A DNA stretch of 64,000 nt from Kitasatospora sp. MAA19 (GTDB lineage Bacteria; Actinomycetota; Actinomycetes; Streptomycetales; Streptomycetaceae): contig NZ_JARXYZ010000042.1 of assembly GCF_029894125.1 (NCBI RefSeq), forward strand, positions 1 to 64,000, read 5' to 3'. The position numbers and the translations under genes are program-made. Below are positions 54,366-63,116 of the stretch, piece by piece. Position 1 is the stretch's first letter. Each line of letters starts with the position of its first letter. Under the pieces are notes generated by a model. It made no database searches. It worked only from the letters and a program-made list of their open reading frames with translations, and was not told the DNA's origin.

Positions 54366-55199
54366 TCACCCGCTCGGCGGCCGGAAGGTCACCGGTGCGT
54401 CGAAGGCGGCGCGGCGGGTGGTGCGGCGCAGCGCCCGCAGGACGGGGGTGCCGAGGGTGAGGCAGAGGACGACCGTGAGGGCGGCGCGGGGGAGGTCCCA
54501 CCCGAGGGACGTGGTGAGGCAGTAGGCGGCGAAGCGCACCAGGTTGGCGGGCAGCGGGTCCCCGGGGACGAAGGAGATGGAACCGGACAGGCCCGCGATG
54601 TACGGCCAGCCCTGGAGGTTCATGATCGTGCCGTAGAGGACGGACGACAGCGCGCCGTACCCGGCCAGCAGGGCGAGTTCGCGCCGGCCGCGCAGACCCG
54701 CCGCGCCCGGGAGCAGGCCCGCGCCGAGGCAGACCCAGCCCATGGCGAGCATCTGGAACGGCAGCCACGGCCCGACGCCGCCGGTCAGCAGCGCGGAGGC
54801 GAACATCGACAGCGCGCCGAGGACGAAGCCGAAGCCCGGGCCGAGCACCCGCCCCGACAGCACCATCAGGAAGAACATCGGCTCCAGGCCCGCCGTGCCC
54901 GCGCCGAGCGGCCGCAGCGCCGCGCCCGCCGCCGCCAGCACCCCGAGCAGGGCGACGGACTTGGCGTCCAGCCCGGGTGCGCCGCCGCCCGCCGTACGGC
55001 CCTCGGAGATCTGGGCGATGACGACGGCGAGCAGCAGGGGCAGCAGCAGCGCGAACAGCCAGGGGGCGTCGGTGGCGTGGCCGACCAGGGCGGACTCGGT
55101 GGAGGCGAGCAGCGGCCAGCCGAAGGCGGCGACGCCGACCAGCGAGACCAGCAACAGGGCCGCCCGGGAACGGCGGCCGAGGGGGACGGGGCGGCTCAT
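54366..55199 (-). CDS. ECF transporter S component (predicted cobalamin)
   Basis: A 277-residue membrane protein, the substrate-binding S unit of an energy-coupling-factor importer. About six to seven helices are visible, with the S-component-like segments GRVLGPGFGFVLGALSMFAS and GPWLPFQMLAMGWVCLGAGL. It overlaps the ATPase gene (ATGA). The cobalamin riboswitch at the head of the operon points to vitamin B12 or a precursor as substrate. Larger than many S units. Confidence 0.87.
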   Translation of the reverse strand: MSRPVPLGRRSRAALLLVSLVGVAAFGWPLLASTESALVGHATDAPWLFALLLPLLLAVVIAQISEGRTAGGGAPGLDAKSVALLGVLAAAGAALRPLGAGTAGLEPMFFLMVLSGRVLGPGFGFVLGALSMFASALLTGGVGPWLPFQMLAMGWVCLGAGLLPGAAGLRGRRELALLAGYGALSSVLYGTIMNLQGWPYIAGLSGSISFVPGDPLPANLVRFAAYCLTTSLGWDLPRAALTVVLCLTLGTPVLRALRRTTRRAAFDAPVTFRPPSG

Positions 55200-56797
55200 G
55201 CGCTCAGTGCCTCCGCGACCTGGTGGACGGTGAGCCACGGGCCGGGCGCGAGCACCTTGGCGACCTGCGGGGCGAAGGCGGGGGAGGAGACCACCACCTC
55301 CGCCGTCGGGCCGTCGGCGACGATCTCGCCCTCGGCCAGGATCACCGTGCGGTGTGCGAGTTCGGCGGCGAGTTCGACGTCGTGGGTGGCCAGCAGGACG
55401 GCGTGGCCCTCGGCGGCGAGGTCGCGCAGGATCTCCACCAGCCGGGCCTTGGCGGCGTAGTCCAGGCCGCGGGTCGGCTCGTCGAGCAGCAGCAGCGGGG
55501 GCCGGGCGGTGAGCACGACGGCCAGGGCCAGGGTGAGCCGCTGGCCTTCGGAGAGGTCGCGCGGGTGGGCGGTGTCGGCGATGCCGGGCAGCAGCCGTTC
55601 GACCAGGGCGCGGCAGGTGCCGGGGGCGGCGCCCGCGTCGGTGTCGGCGGCGGCGCACTCGGCGGTGACGCTCTCGCCGTAGAGGAGGTCGCGCGGGTCC
55701 TGGGGGACGAGGCCGACCTCGCGGATCAGTTCGGCCGGGCGGGTGCGGTGCGGAGTGCGGCCGCCGACCGTCACGGCGCCGGAAGCGGGGGTGTGCAGGC
55801 CGACCAGGCTGCCCAGCAGGGTGGACTTGCCGGCGCCGTTGCGGCCCATCAGGGCGGTGATCCCGCCGGGGCGCAGCACCAGGTCGACACCGCGCAGGGC
55901 CTGGACGGGACCGCGCCGGACGGCGAGGCGGGCGACGGTGGCGATCGGTGCGCCCGTCGGGGCGGGGGCGGCGCCCGGGCGGCGGCCGTCGAGGCGTTCC
56001 CGCAGCCCGGCGGCCTTGCGGCGGGCGTCGCGGACGGACAGCGGCAGCGGCCGCCAGCCGGCGAGCCGGCCGAGGCCGACCACCGGCGGGTGCACCGGTG
56101 AGTGCGCCATCACCTCGGCCGGTTCGCCGAGGACGGGCGCGGCTCCCGGGGTCAGCAGCAGCACCTGGTCGGCGTACTGGACGACCCGCTCCAGCCGGTG
56201 CTCGGCCATCAGCACGGTGGTGCCGAGGTCGTGCACCAGCCGCTGCAGGACGGCCAGCACCTCCTCCGCCGCGCCCGGGTCGAGCGCCGAGGTGGGCTCG
56301 TCCAGGACCAGCACGCGCGGGTGCACGGTGAGCACCGAGCCGATCGCGACGCGCTGCTGCTGGCCGCCGGAGAGCGAGGTGAGGGCGCGGTCGCGCAGGT
56401 CGGCGAGGCCGAGCAGATCCAGGGTCTCCTCGACCCGGCGCCGCATCACGTCGGCGGGCAGGCCCAGCGACTCCATGCCGTAGGCGAGTTCGTCCTCCAC
56501 GGTGTCGGTGACGAAGTGTGCCAGCGGGTCCTGCCCCACCGTGCCGACCAGGTCGGCGAGTTCACGCGGCCGGTGCTCGCGGGTGTCCCGGCCGCCGACG
56601 GTCACCCGGCCGTGCAGGGTGCCGCCGGTGAAGTGCGGGACGAGCCCGCTCACCGCGCCCAGCAGGGTGGACTTGCCGGAGCCCGACGGGCCGACCAGCA
56701 GGCAGAGTTCGCCCTCGGGGACGGTCAGGTCGACGCCCTCGACGGCGGGCGCGGCGGCGTCCGCGTACCGGATGGAGACCTGCTCGAAGGTGATCAC
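55196..56797 (-). CDS. ECF transporter A component, fused double ATPase
   Basis: A 533-residue protein carrying two ABC ATPase domains in one chain. Domain 1 has Walker A GPSGSGKST (36-44), signature LSGGQ (142-146) and Walker B VLVLDEP (162-168). Domain 2 has GRNGAGKST (318-326), LSEGQ (415-419) and LLLLDEP (435-441). In most ECF systems these are separate EcfA1 and EcfA2 subunits. GTG 56795-56797 has GGAGGG upstream. It overlaps both neighbours by 4 bp and powers import with the T and S components. Confidence 0.94.
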   Translation of the reverse strand: MITFEQVSIRYADAAAPAVEGVDLTVPEGELCLLVGPSGSGKSTLLGAVSGLVPHFTGGTLHGRVTVGGRDTREHRPRELADLVGTVGQDPLAHFVTDTVEDELAYGMESLGLPADVMRRRVEETLDLLGLADLRDRALTSLSGGQQQRVAIGSVLTVHPRVLVLDEPTSALDPGAAEEVLAVLQRLVHDLGTTVLMAEHRLERVVQYADQVLLLTPGAAPVLGEPAEVMAHSPVHPPVVGLGRLAGWRPLPLSVRDARRKAAGLRERLDGRRPGAAPAPTGAPIATVARLAVRRGPVQALRGVDLVLRPGGITALMGRNGAGKSTLLGSLVGLHTPASGAVTVGGRTPHRTRPAELIREVGLVPQDPRDLLYGESVTAECAAADTDAGAAPGTCRALVERLLPGIADTAHPRDLSEGQRLTLALAVVLTARPPLLLLDEPTRGLDYAAKARLVEILRDLAAEGHAVLLATHDVELAAELAHRTVILAEGEIVADGPTAEVVVSSPAFAPQVAKVLAPGPWLTVHQVAEALSA

Positions 56798-57897
56798 GAA
56801 GCCCTCCGGGGCGGGGTCGGGGCGGCGAACGCCGGTACCAGGCCGAGCAGGACGGCCAGGACGGCGGCCAGCGGCAGCACGGGGACGGTCGGCGGGACGA
56901 CGGTGGGGGCGAAGGCGGCCGGATCCTGCGTGGAGAGGTAGCCGACCAGTCCGGCGACGGCGGCCCCCGAACCGGCGGTCAGCCACTCGGGCAGCGCCCA
57001 GGGGTCCGGCCGGTAGCGCGTTCTGACGGACCGTCGGCTGCCGAGCAGCAGCCCGGCGAAGGCGGCGGCCAGGCCCAGCAGCAGTACCGGCGGCGCCCAG
57101 CCGGCGCCGCCGGCGGTCAGCAGCCCGTACGCGGCCAGGCAGATCCCGAGCAGGCCGGCCAGGGTGAGCGCGGCCGTCGCCCGGGCGAGTCGGCGCGGGA
57201 CGTCGGCGGTGCGGCCGAACCCGCGGGTGTCCATCGCGGCGGCCAGCGCGATGGAGCGCTCCAACGCGCCCTCCAGGACGGGGAGTCCGACGCTCAGCAC
57301 GGCGGCGACGCCCTTGTCCGTACGGCCGCGCAGACGGCGGGCGGCGCGCAGGCGGCGGACGTCCGCGACCAGGTTCGGCGCGAAGGTCATCGCCACCACC
57401 ACCGCCACGCCCGTCTCGTAGAGTGCGCCGGGCAGGGCGCGCAGCAGCCGGGCCGGGCTGGCCAGCGCGTTCGCGGCGCCCACGCAGACCAGCAGGGTGG
57501 CCAGGCGCAGCCCGTCGTACAGTGCCGCGAGCAGGCCCTCGACGGTCACCCGGCCGCCGATCCGTACCCCCTGCGCCCAGGTGGGGAGCGGCACTTCGGG
57601 CAGCGTGAACAGCACGTGCGTGCCCGGGATCGGCGAGCCGAGCAGGACGGCGAACACCAGCCGGATGCCCAGCACCAGCAGGCCCAGCCGCAGGAACGCC
57701 CCGTACGAACGCGACCAGGGCGCGTCGCCACGCCGGGCCGCGACCACGTACCCGGCGACGGCGGCGAGCAGCAGCAGGATCGCCGGATTGGTGCTGCGGG
57801 TCGCCGCCGCGCCCAGCCCGAGCGCCCACAACCACCAGGCCCCGGGGTGCAGTTGGCGGGGACCGGTGGGCGGGCGGGTGCTCCGGGCGGTGCGCAT
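56794..57897 (-). CDS. ECF transporter T component with C-terminal extension
   Basis: A 367-residue CbiQ/EcfT-type protein coupling the ATPases to the S unit. The core has helices and the coupling segments LRRLRGRTDKG-like and AMDTRGFGR. Typical EcfT is about 260 residues; here about 100 extra residues add two or three hydrophobic segments (for example SGAAVAGLVGYLSTQDPAAF). It overlaps the ATPase gene by 4 bp. Confidence 0.9.
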   Translation of the reverse strand: MRTARSTRPPTGPRQLHPGAWWLWALGLGAAATRSTNPAILLLLAAVAGYVVAARRGDAPWSRSYGAFLRLGLLVLGIRLVFAVLLGSPIPGTHVLFTLPEVPLPTWAQGVRIGGRVTVEGLLAALYDGLRLATLLVCVGAANALASPARLLRALPGALYETGVAVVVAMTFAPNLVADVRRLRAARRLRGRTDKGVAAVLSVGLPVLEGALERSIALAAAMDTRGFGRTADVPRRLARATAALTLAGLLGICLAAYGLLTAGGAGWAPPVLLLGLAAAFAGLLLGSRRSVRTRYRPDPWALPEWLTAGSGAAVAGLVGYLSTQDPAAFAPTVVPPTVPVLPLAAVLAVLLGLVPAFAAPTPPRRAS

Positions 57898-57942
57898 GGA
57901 TCAGTCCAGGTGGGTGTTCTGGGGCTCGGTCTTCCGGGCGGT

Positions 57943-58611
57943 TCAGGAGGTGCGGCGGCGGCGTGCCTGCCAGCCGGCGCCGCCGGCCAGCACGGCGAGC
58001 AGCGCGCCACCGGCGATCAGGCCGACGTCCGGACCGCCGCCGTCGCCGCCGGCCTTGGGGGCGGACGGCTCGGCGGCGGCGCCGAGCTGCTCGGCGCAAC
58101 CGGCCTTCGGGAAGCCCGCGATGGCGCAGAGCAGACCGTTGCCGTCGTAGCGCAGCGGCGGGGCGACGGCGGCCAGCACCTCGGCCGAGGTGGCGTTCGG
58201 GACGACGGTGGCACACGCGTTCCGCTGCTCGGGCGGCGCCTCGGCGGAGCCGGAGTCGGCGGCGGTGCCGAAGTCCAGCACGACGGCGACCCGCTTGCGG
58301 CCCGGCTGCGCGGGCGTGTCCGCGCAGACGGCGGCGAAGCCGCTCGCCGCCCGGGGCTGCGCGGCCTGCTGCCCGCCGTCCGGACTCACCGCGAAGCGCC
58401 AGCCGTCCACGGCGCCGTCCGGCGGCACGGACACCGCCGGGCCCTGCTGCTGGTACGCCCACCCGCCGTCGGTGCCGCGCCAGAACGACCAGTACCGGTA
58501 CCCGGCCGCCGCCTGCGCGGGCGCGGCGGCGGCCAGGAGCGCCACCACGCCGGCGAGCAGGGCCACCAGCGAACGGCGGCCGGCGCGGCGCCGGCCCGGG
58601 TGGGGTGTCAC
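57943..58611 (-). CDS. Surface-anchored secreted protein of the ECF operon (SCO2322-like)
   Basis: A 222-residue exported protein. A signal peptide (SLVALLAGVVALLAAAAPAQ, cleavage near AQAAA) is followed by a soluble domain with WSFWRGTDGGWAYQQQGPAV and four cysteines, and by a C-terminal hydrophobic helix and RRRRTS tail that would hold it in the membrane. Similar proteins occur next to actinobacterial ECF transporters (from memory the SCO2322 group). It overlaps the upstream repeat-protein gene by GTGA. A partner in substrate capture is inferred from the operon. Confidence 0.75.
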   Translation of the reverse strand: MTPHPGRRRAGRRSLVALLAGVVALLAAAAPAQAAAGYRYWSFWRGTDGGWAYQQQGPAVSVPPDGAVDGWRFAVSPDGGQQAAQPRAASGFAAVCADTPAQPGRKRVAVVLDFGTAADSGSAEAPPEQRNACATVVPNATSAEVLAAVAPPLRYDGNGLLCAIAGFPKAGCAEQLGAAAEPSAPKAGGDGGGPDVGLIAGGALLAVLAGGAGWQARRRRTS

Positions 58612-59843
58612 AGCTGCTGGCCGCGCTTGCGCTGGAGGCTGAGCAGGATGCCGCCGCCGACGCCGACGAGCAGGCCGACGATGATCGGCCAGTACTGGCC
58701 CATGCCGTCGTTCTTCTTCGAGGCCCCCGTGGTGGCGGCCGGGCCGGCGGTCGCCTTGGGCGCCGGGCCGAGCGCGGTGAGCCGGCCGGTCAGGGCGCCG
58801 GTGTCGCCGTGGGCGGCCTGGGTGACGAGCAGCAGGCTGGCGGTGGCGGCGGCGTCGGTGCCGCCCTTGGTCCAGGTGGCGCCTTCCTTGCCGAGCCAGT
58901 CGACGGCGCCGGCGGCCTGCTGGGGGTGGCCGCTCTGGATGAGGCCGAGGGCGGCCCAGGCGGTGGCGTTGTAGTCGGGCGTCGGGGCGGCGCCGGGGGT
59001 GGTGAGGGTCAGGTGGTGGTCGCCCGCGACGAGCTGGGCGGCGAGGTACGCCCCGGCGGCCTCGCCCGAGTCGGCGTGCGGGACCGGCGCGGAGGGGGCG
59101 CCGTCCTGGCAGGTGAGCGCCTTGGGGGCGGCGTCGGCGCGGACCGTGGTGGCGACCGGGAGGTGGCCGCCGGCCGCGGCGAGCGAGGCCTGGGCGCTGG
59201 CGAGGGCGTTGGGGGCGAGGGCGCCGCTCGGGTCGGGCTGGTAGGCGAAGGCGCCGCGCTGGTCGGCGGGGGCGGCGCAGCCGAGCTGGAAGAGGGCGAG
59301 CCCGTCGTAGGCGTTCCTGCCGGCCTTGGCGACGCTCGCCGGGTCGGCCTTGGCGGCGAACAGGGCGTTCACGGCGAGGCCGGTGGAGTTGGCGTCGCCG
59401 GGGCTGCCGGGGTTGTAGGGCCAGCTGCCGTCGGCGTTCTGGGTGGCCTTGAGCCACTGGACGCCCTTGTCGACGGCCTCCTGGTGCCCGCCGAGCGCGA
59501 CGAGCGCCTGGACGGCGACGGCGGTGGCGTTGCTGTCCTCGGTCTTGGCGTCGCAGGCGGCCCCGGCGGCCCGGAACGAGGGCCAGCCGCCGTCCTCGCA
59601 CTGCTGCCCGGTGAGCCAGCCGACGGCGGAGTCCGCCGGGGTGACCTCGGCCGCCGCGAGCGCGGTGAGGGCGAGGGACTGCCGCCAGACGCCGTCGTAC
59701 GTCGGGTCGCCCTTGCCGTACAGGCCGTCGGGGACGGCCGCGGCGGTCGGCGTGGGGCTGTCGGCGAGGGCCGGTCCGGCGGTGGCGCCGGCGAGCAGCG
59801 CGGCGGACAGGGCGGCGGCGCCCAGGCGGGCGGCGGTGAGCAT
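58608..59843 (-). CDS. Surface-anchored squalene-cyclase/prenyltransferase-type repeat protein
   Basis: A 411-residue exported protein. A signal peptide (cleavage near ALA at 27) precedes alpha/alpha-toroid repeats of prenyltransferase/squalene-oxidase type (TGQQCEDGGWPSFRAAGAAC, WLKATQNADGSWPYNPGSPG, SGHPQQAAGAVDWLGKEGAT). A C-terminal membrane helix (YWPIIVGLLVGVGGGILLSL) and basic tail end it. Vertebrate B12 carriers (intrinsic factor, transcobalamin) use the same fold. Being first after a cobalamin riboswitch, it is a candidate extracellular B12-binding protein. Enzymatic activity is unlikely: the catalytic DxDD of cyclases is not seen. Confidence 0.85.
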   Translation of the reverse strand: MLTAARLGAAALSAALLAGATAGPALADSPTPTAAAVPDGLYGKGDPTYDGVWRQSLALTALAAAEVTPADSAVGWLTGQQCEDGGWPSFRAAGAACDAKTEDSNATAVAVQALVALGGHQEAVDKGVQWLKATQNADGSWPYNPGSPGDANSTGLAVNALFAAKADPASVAKAGRNAYDGLALFQLGCAAPADQRGAFAYQPDPSGALAPNALASAQASLAAAGGHLPVATTVRADAAPKALTCQDGAPSAPVPHADSGEAAGAYLAAQLVAGDHHLTLTTPGAAPTPDYNATAWAALGLIQSGHPQQAAGAVDWLGKEGATWTKGGTDAAATASLLLVTQAAHGDTGALTGRLTALGPAPKATAGPAATTGASKKNDGMGQYWPIIVGLLVGVGGGILLSLQRKRGQQL

Positions 59844-59949
59844 GGTGGAGATGTGCCTTTCGGTGAGCGGTGGTGGCCTGGCGGGGCCGTTCCGTAGTCC
59901 TCGACGGTGCCGGGCGGTGCGCGTGGCGGGCCCGGGCGGGCCGCTCGCC

Positions 59950-60085
59950 CCTCCACGGGCGGTCCGACTCGCCCGGGCCGTCACGGGCACCGGGCTCACG
60001 GTTGCGGGGTCAGCGCCGGATTCGCACCGGCTTCCCCCGGGGGAGGAGCGGGATGAAGTTGTGCTGCCCGTCGACTCTAACCGCC
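59950..60085 (-). ncRNA. Cobalamin riboswitch
   Basis: On the minus strand the conserved core (59996-60031) is intact, with GCCGGTGCGAATCCGGC followed by GCTGACCCCGCAACCGTGA, the B12-box type signature. Upstream, GGGCAGCAC and, downstream, GAGTCGGACCGCC are the flanking conserved strands. It ends about 110 bp before the start of the repeat-protein gene and should shut down the whole five-gene ECF operon at high adenosylcobalamin. Confidence 0.95.
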
Positions 60086-60138
60086 GGGGCGGCCGCGATG
60101 GCCCGCCGGAGGAGGAACAGGTTCCAGTCGGAGCCGGT

Positions 60139-60807
60139 TCAGGGCAGCGTGAGCAGCCGGGCCGCGGTGTGCAGGTCGGCCCGGACCTCGGCGATCGAGG
60201 CGCGGCCGGAGAGCCAGGCGACCAGCGCCGAGTGCCAGGTGTGCTCGATCACCCGGACGGCCGCACGCTGGCTCTCGCTGGGCGGCCCGGACTGGCCGAT
60301 GGCGTCCAGGATGAGCTGCCCGGTGGCGGTGCTGACCTGGTCGACCTCGGCGCCGACGGAGCGGTCGGCGAAGGACAGCGCCCGGACCATCGCCTCGGCC
60401 AGCAGCGGTTCGCGCTGGAGCGCGTGGAAGGCCCGGGTGAGCGTGTCGGCGACGCGCGGGGCCGGTTCGGGGTCGGTCGGCGGGTGCCGCCGGATGTGCT
60501 CCTGGAGGCCCTGCAACTGCTCCAGCATGACCGCGACCAGCAGGTGCACCTTGGACGGGAAGTACCGGTAGAGCGTGCCGAGGGCGACCTGTGCGCTCTC
60601 CGCGACCTCCCGCATCTGCACCGCCTCGTACCCGCCCCGGGCGGCCAGGGCGGTGGCGGCCCGCAGGATCCGGCGCCGGCGTTCGGCCTGGCGGGCGGTC
60701 AGCGGCGGCTCACCCGGTTGGGCGGGTGGCGGCGCGGCGGGGTTCACGGAGGTGGTCGGCGGCGGCAAGGAGTGCTCCCGGGGCGCGTGGGTGGCGGCGT
60801 GCTCCAC
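60139..60807 (-). CDS. TetR-family regulator, KstR-like
   Basis: A 222-residue regulator; start GTG 60805-60807 is uncertain because no good binding site is visible and the first 35 residues are Pro-rich. The DNA-binding part (TARQAERRRRILRAATALAA, QMREVAESAQVALGTLYRYF) resembles mycobacterial KstR, which senses steroid-CoA. It is divergent from the glycosyltransferase gene 181 bp away. Its ligand here need not be a steroid. Confidence 0.85.
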   Translation of the reverse strand: MEHAATHAPREHSLPPPTTSVNPAAPPPAQPGEPPLTARQAERRRRILRAATALAARGGYEAVQMREVAESAQVALGTLYRYFPSKVHLLVAVMLEQLQGLQEHIRRHPPTDPEPAPRVADTLTRAFHALQREPLLAEAMVRALSFADRSVGAEVDQVSTATGQLILDAIGQSGPPSESQRAAVRVIEHTWHSALVAWLSGRASIAEVRADLHTAARLLTLP

Positions 60808-60988
60808 AAGGTCGGCAGGATCGGCGTGGCGGGAATCACCAGCCCTGACTCCGGAGCGAAAGCTACGGGCCGGTATCTTCGAGGTCTCTCATTGTTCACA
60901 TGGTCGATGACGAGTTCCCCAGCCACTGAAACCTGATCTACTTTAGCGACCGGCAGCACAGATAGCAGCTAGAGATGAGGGCCCGAGG

Positions 60989-62299
60989 ATGACCGCGCAG
61001 CCGCTGCGGATTGCCCTGCTGTCGTACCGCGGGGACCCCTTCTGCGGCGGTCAGGGCGTGTACGTACGGCACCTCTCCCGGGAGCTGGCCAGGCTCGGCC
61101 ACCACGTGGACGTGATCGGTGCCCAGCCGTACCCCGTGCTGGACGAGGTCGACGGCCCCGGCTCGGTGCGCCTGGTCGAGCTGCCCAGCCTGGACCTCTA
61201 CCGCGCCGACGACCCGTTCCGCACGCCCGCCCGCGGCGAGTTCCGCGGCCCGGTGGACGTGCTGGAGTTCGCCACCATGCGCACCGGCGGCTTCCCCGAG
61301 CCGCTGACCTTCTCGTTGCGGGCCCGTCAGTACCTGGCCCGGCACAAGGGCCGCTACGACGTGGTGCACGACAACCAGACCCTCGGCTATGGCCTGCTCG
61401 GCCTGGCCCGGCACGGCTTCCCGCTGGTCACCACGATCCATCACCCGATCACCGTGGACCGGCGGTTGGAACTGGACGCGGCCGACACCCGGGTGCGCCG
61501 GCTGTCGCTGCGCCGCTGGTACGCCTTCACCCGGATGCAGCGCCGGGTCGCCGCCCGGCTGGACCACGTCATCACCGTCTCCGGCACCTCGCAGCGCGAG
61601 ATCGCCAAGCACCTGGGCGCCGCGCCCGGCGCGATCTCGGTGGTGCCGATCGGCGCCGACACCCGGCTCTGGTCGCCCTCCGAGGCGGTCGCCCGGGTGC
61701 CCGGACGGATCGTCACCACCTCCAGCGCGGACGTCCCGCTCAAGGGTCTGGTGTTCCTGGTCGAGGCGCTGGCGAAGGTGCGCACCGAGCGCCCCGCGCA
61801 CCTGGTGGTGGTCGGCAAGCCGCAGAAGGAGGACGGCCCGGTGGCCGAGGCGGTGCGCCGCTTCGGGCTGGCCGAGCACATCGAGTTCCGCAGCGGGCTG
61901 ACCGACCGGGAGCTGGTCGACCTCTACCGCTCGGCCGAGGTGGCCTGCGTGCCGTCGCTGTACGAGGGCTTCTCGCTGCCCGCCGCCGAGGCGATGGCCA
62001 CCGGTACCCCGCTGGTCGCCACCACCGGCGGCGCGATCCCCGAGGTGGCCGGGCCGGACGGGGAGACCTGCCTGGCCGTGCCGCCGGGGGAGGCGGACCG
62101 GCTGGCCGCGGCGCTCGGTCGACTGCTGGACGACCCGGAGCTGCGCGCCCGGCTCGGCGCGGCCGGCCGCGCGCGGGTGCTGGCCCGGTTCACCTGGGAG
62201 CGGGCCGCCGAGTTGACCGCCGAGGCCTACCGCGCGGCGATCGCCACCGGGGCCGGCGCCCGGGCCCGCTCCGGTCCGGGCTGGCGGTACGTGCCCTGA
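60989..62299 (+). CDS. GT4-family glycosyltransferase
   Basis: A 436-residue GT-B glycosyltransferase of CAZy family 4. The N-terminal domain has SYRGDPFCGGQGVYVRHLSR (nucleotide loop). The C-terminal domain has IGADTRLWSP and the EX7E motif in PSLYEGFSLPAAEAMATGTP. It is cytoplasmic. Start ATG 60989 has GAGG upstream. With the methyltransferase and prenyltransferase-like genes it forms a coexpressed module, probably modifying a lipid or polyprenyl substrate. Confidence 0.92.
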   Translation: MTAQPLRIALLSYRGDPFCGGQGVYVRHLSRELARLGHHVDVIGAQPYPVLDEVDGPGSVRLVELPSLDLYRADDPFRTPARGEFRGPVDVLEFATMRTGGFPEPLTFSLRARQYLARHKGRYDVVHDNQTLGYGLLGLARHGFPLVTTIHHPITVDRRLELDAADTRVRRLSLRRWYAFTRMQRRVAARLDHVITVSGTSQREIAKHLGAAPGAISVVPIGADTRLWSPSEAVARVPGRIVTTSSADVPLKGLVFLVEALAKVRTERPAHLVVVGKPQKEDGPVAEAVRRFGLAEHIEFRSGLTDRELVDLYRSAEVACVPSLYEGFSLPAAEAMATGTPLVATTGGAIPEVAGPDGETCLAVPPGEADRLAAALGRLLDDPELRARLGAAGRARVLARFTWERAAELTAEAYRAAIATGAGARARSGPGWRYVP

Positions 62300-62381
62300 G
62301 CCCACGGCCGCCGGCCCGGCGCGGGATCGATCTGACGCGGCGTCAAGTCCGCGTGGTAGCAATAGGAATGGGAGCCCTGCA

Positions 62382-63116
62382 GTGCTGACCGTCGATTTCT
62401 CGCGCTTCCCGCTCGCCCCCGGCGACCGGGTGCTCGACCTGGGTTGCGGCGGGGGCCGGCACGCGTTCGAGTGCTACCGCCGCGGCGCCAACGTGATCGC
62501 CCTCGACCAGAACGCCGAGGAGATCGCCGAGGTCACGAAGTGGTTCGCCGCGATGGAGCAGGCCGGCGAGGCCCCGGAGGGCGCGTCGGCGGTCGCGATG
62601 GAGGGCAACGCGCTGGCGCTGCCGTTCGAGGACGAGTACTTCGACAAGATCATCATCTCCGAGGTGATGGAGCACATACCCGATGACAAGGGCGTGCTCA
62701 ACGAGATGTTCCGGGTCCTCAAGCCGGGCGGGCTGCTCGCCGTCACCGTGCCGCGCTGGCTGCCCGAGAAGATCTGCTGGACGCTGTCCGACGAGTACCA
62801 CGAGGTCGAGGGCGGCCACATCCGGATCTACCGGGGCGACGAACTGCTCGGCAAGCTCAAGGACGCGGGCCTGGAGCCCTACGGCACCCACCACGCGCAC
62901 GCGTTGCACTCGCCGTACTGGTGGATCAAGTGCGCGGTCGGCGTGAACAACGACAAGGCGCTGCCGGTCAAGGCGTACCACCAGCTGCTGGTCTGGGACA
63001 TCGTCGGCACCCCGGTGATCAGCACGCTCACCAAGGCCGCCGAGCGGGCGCTCAACCCCGTCATCGGCAAGAGCTTCGTGGCGTACGCGTCCAAGCCCCG
63101 GCGCGTGGGCGCATGA
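62382..63116 (+). CDS. SAM-dependent class I methyltransferase
   Basis: A 244-residue methyltransferase starting at GTG 62382. Motif I is VLDLGCGGGRHAFECYRRGA, the acidic residue after strand 2 is in VIALDQNAEEI, and motif post-I/II is IIISEVMEHIPDDKGVLNEM. The C-terminal part is longer and has Trp/His-rich HHAHALHSPYWWIKCAVGV. It overlaps the next gene by ATGA. The acceptor is unknown, possibly the product of the upstream glycosyltransferase. Confidence 0.92.
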   Translation: MLTVDFSRFPLAPGDRVLDLGCGGGRHAFECYRRGANVIALDQNAEEIAEVTKWFAAMEQAGEAPEGASAVAMEGNALALPFEDEYFDKIIISEVMEHIPDDKGVLNEMFRVLKPGGLLAVTVPRWLPEKICWTLSDEYHEVEGGHIRIYRGDELLGKLKDAGLEPYGTHHAHALHSPYWWIKCAVGVNNDKALPVKAYHQLLVWDIVGTPVISTLTKAAERALNPVIGKSFVAYASKPRRVGA

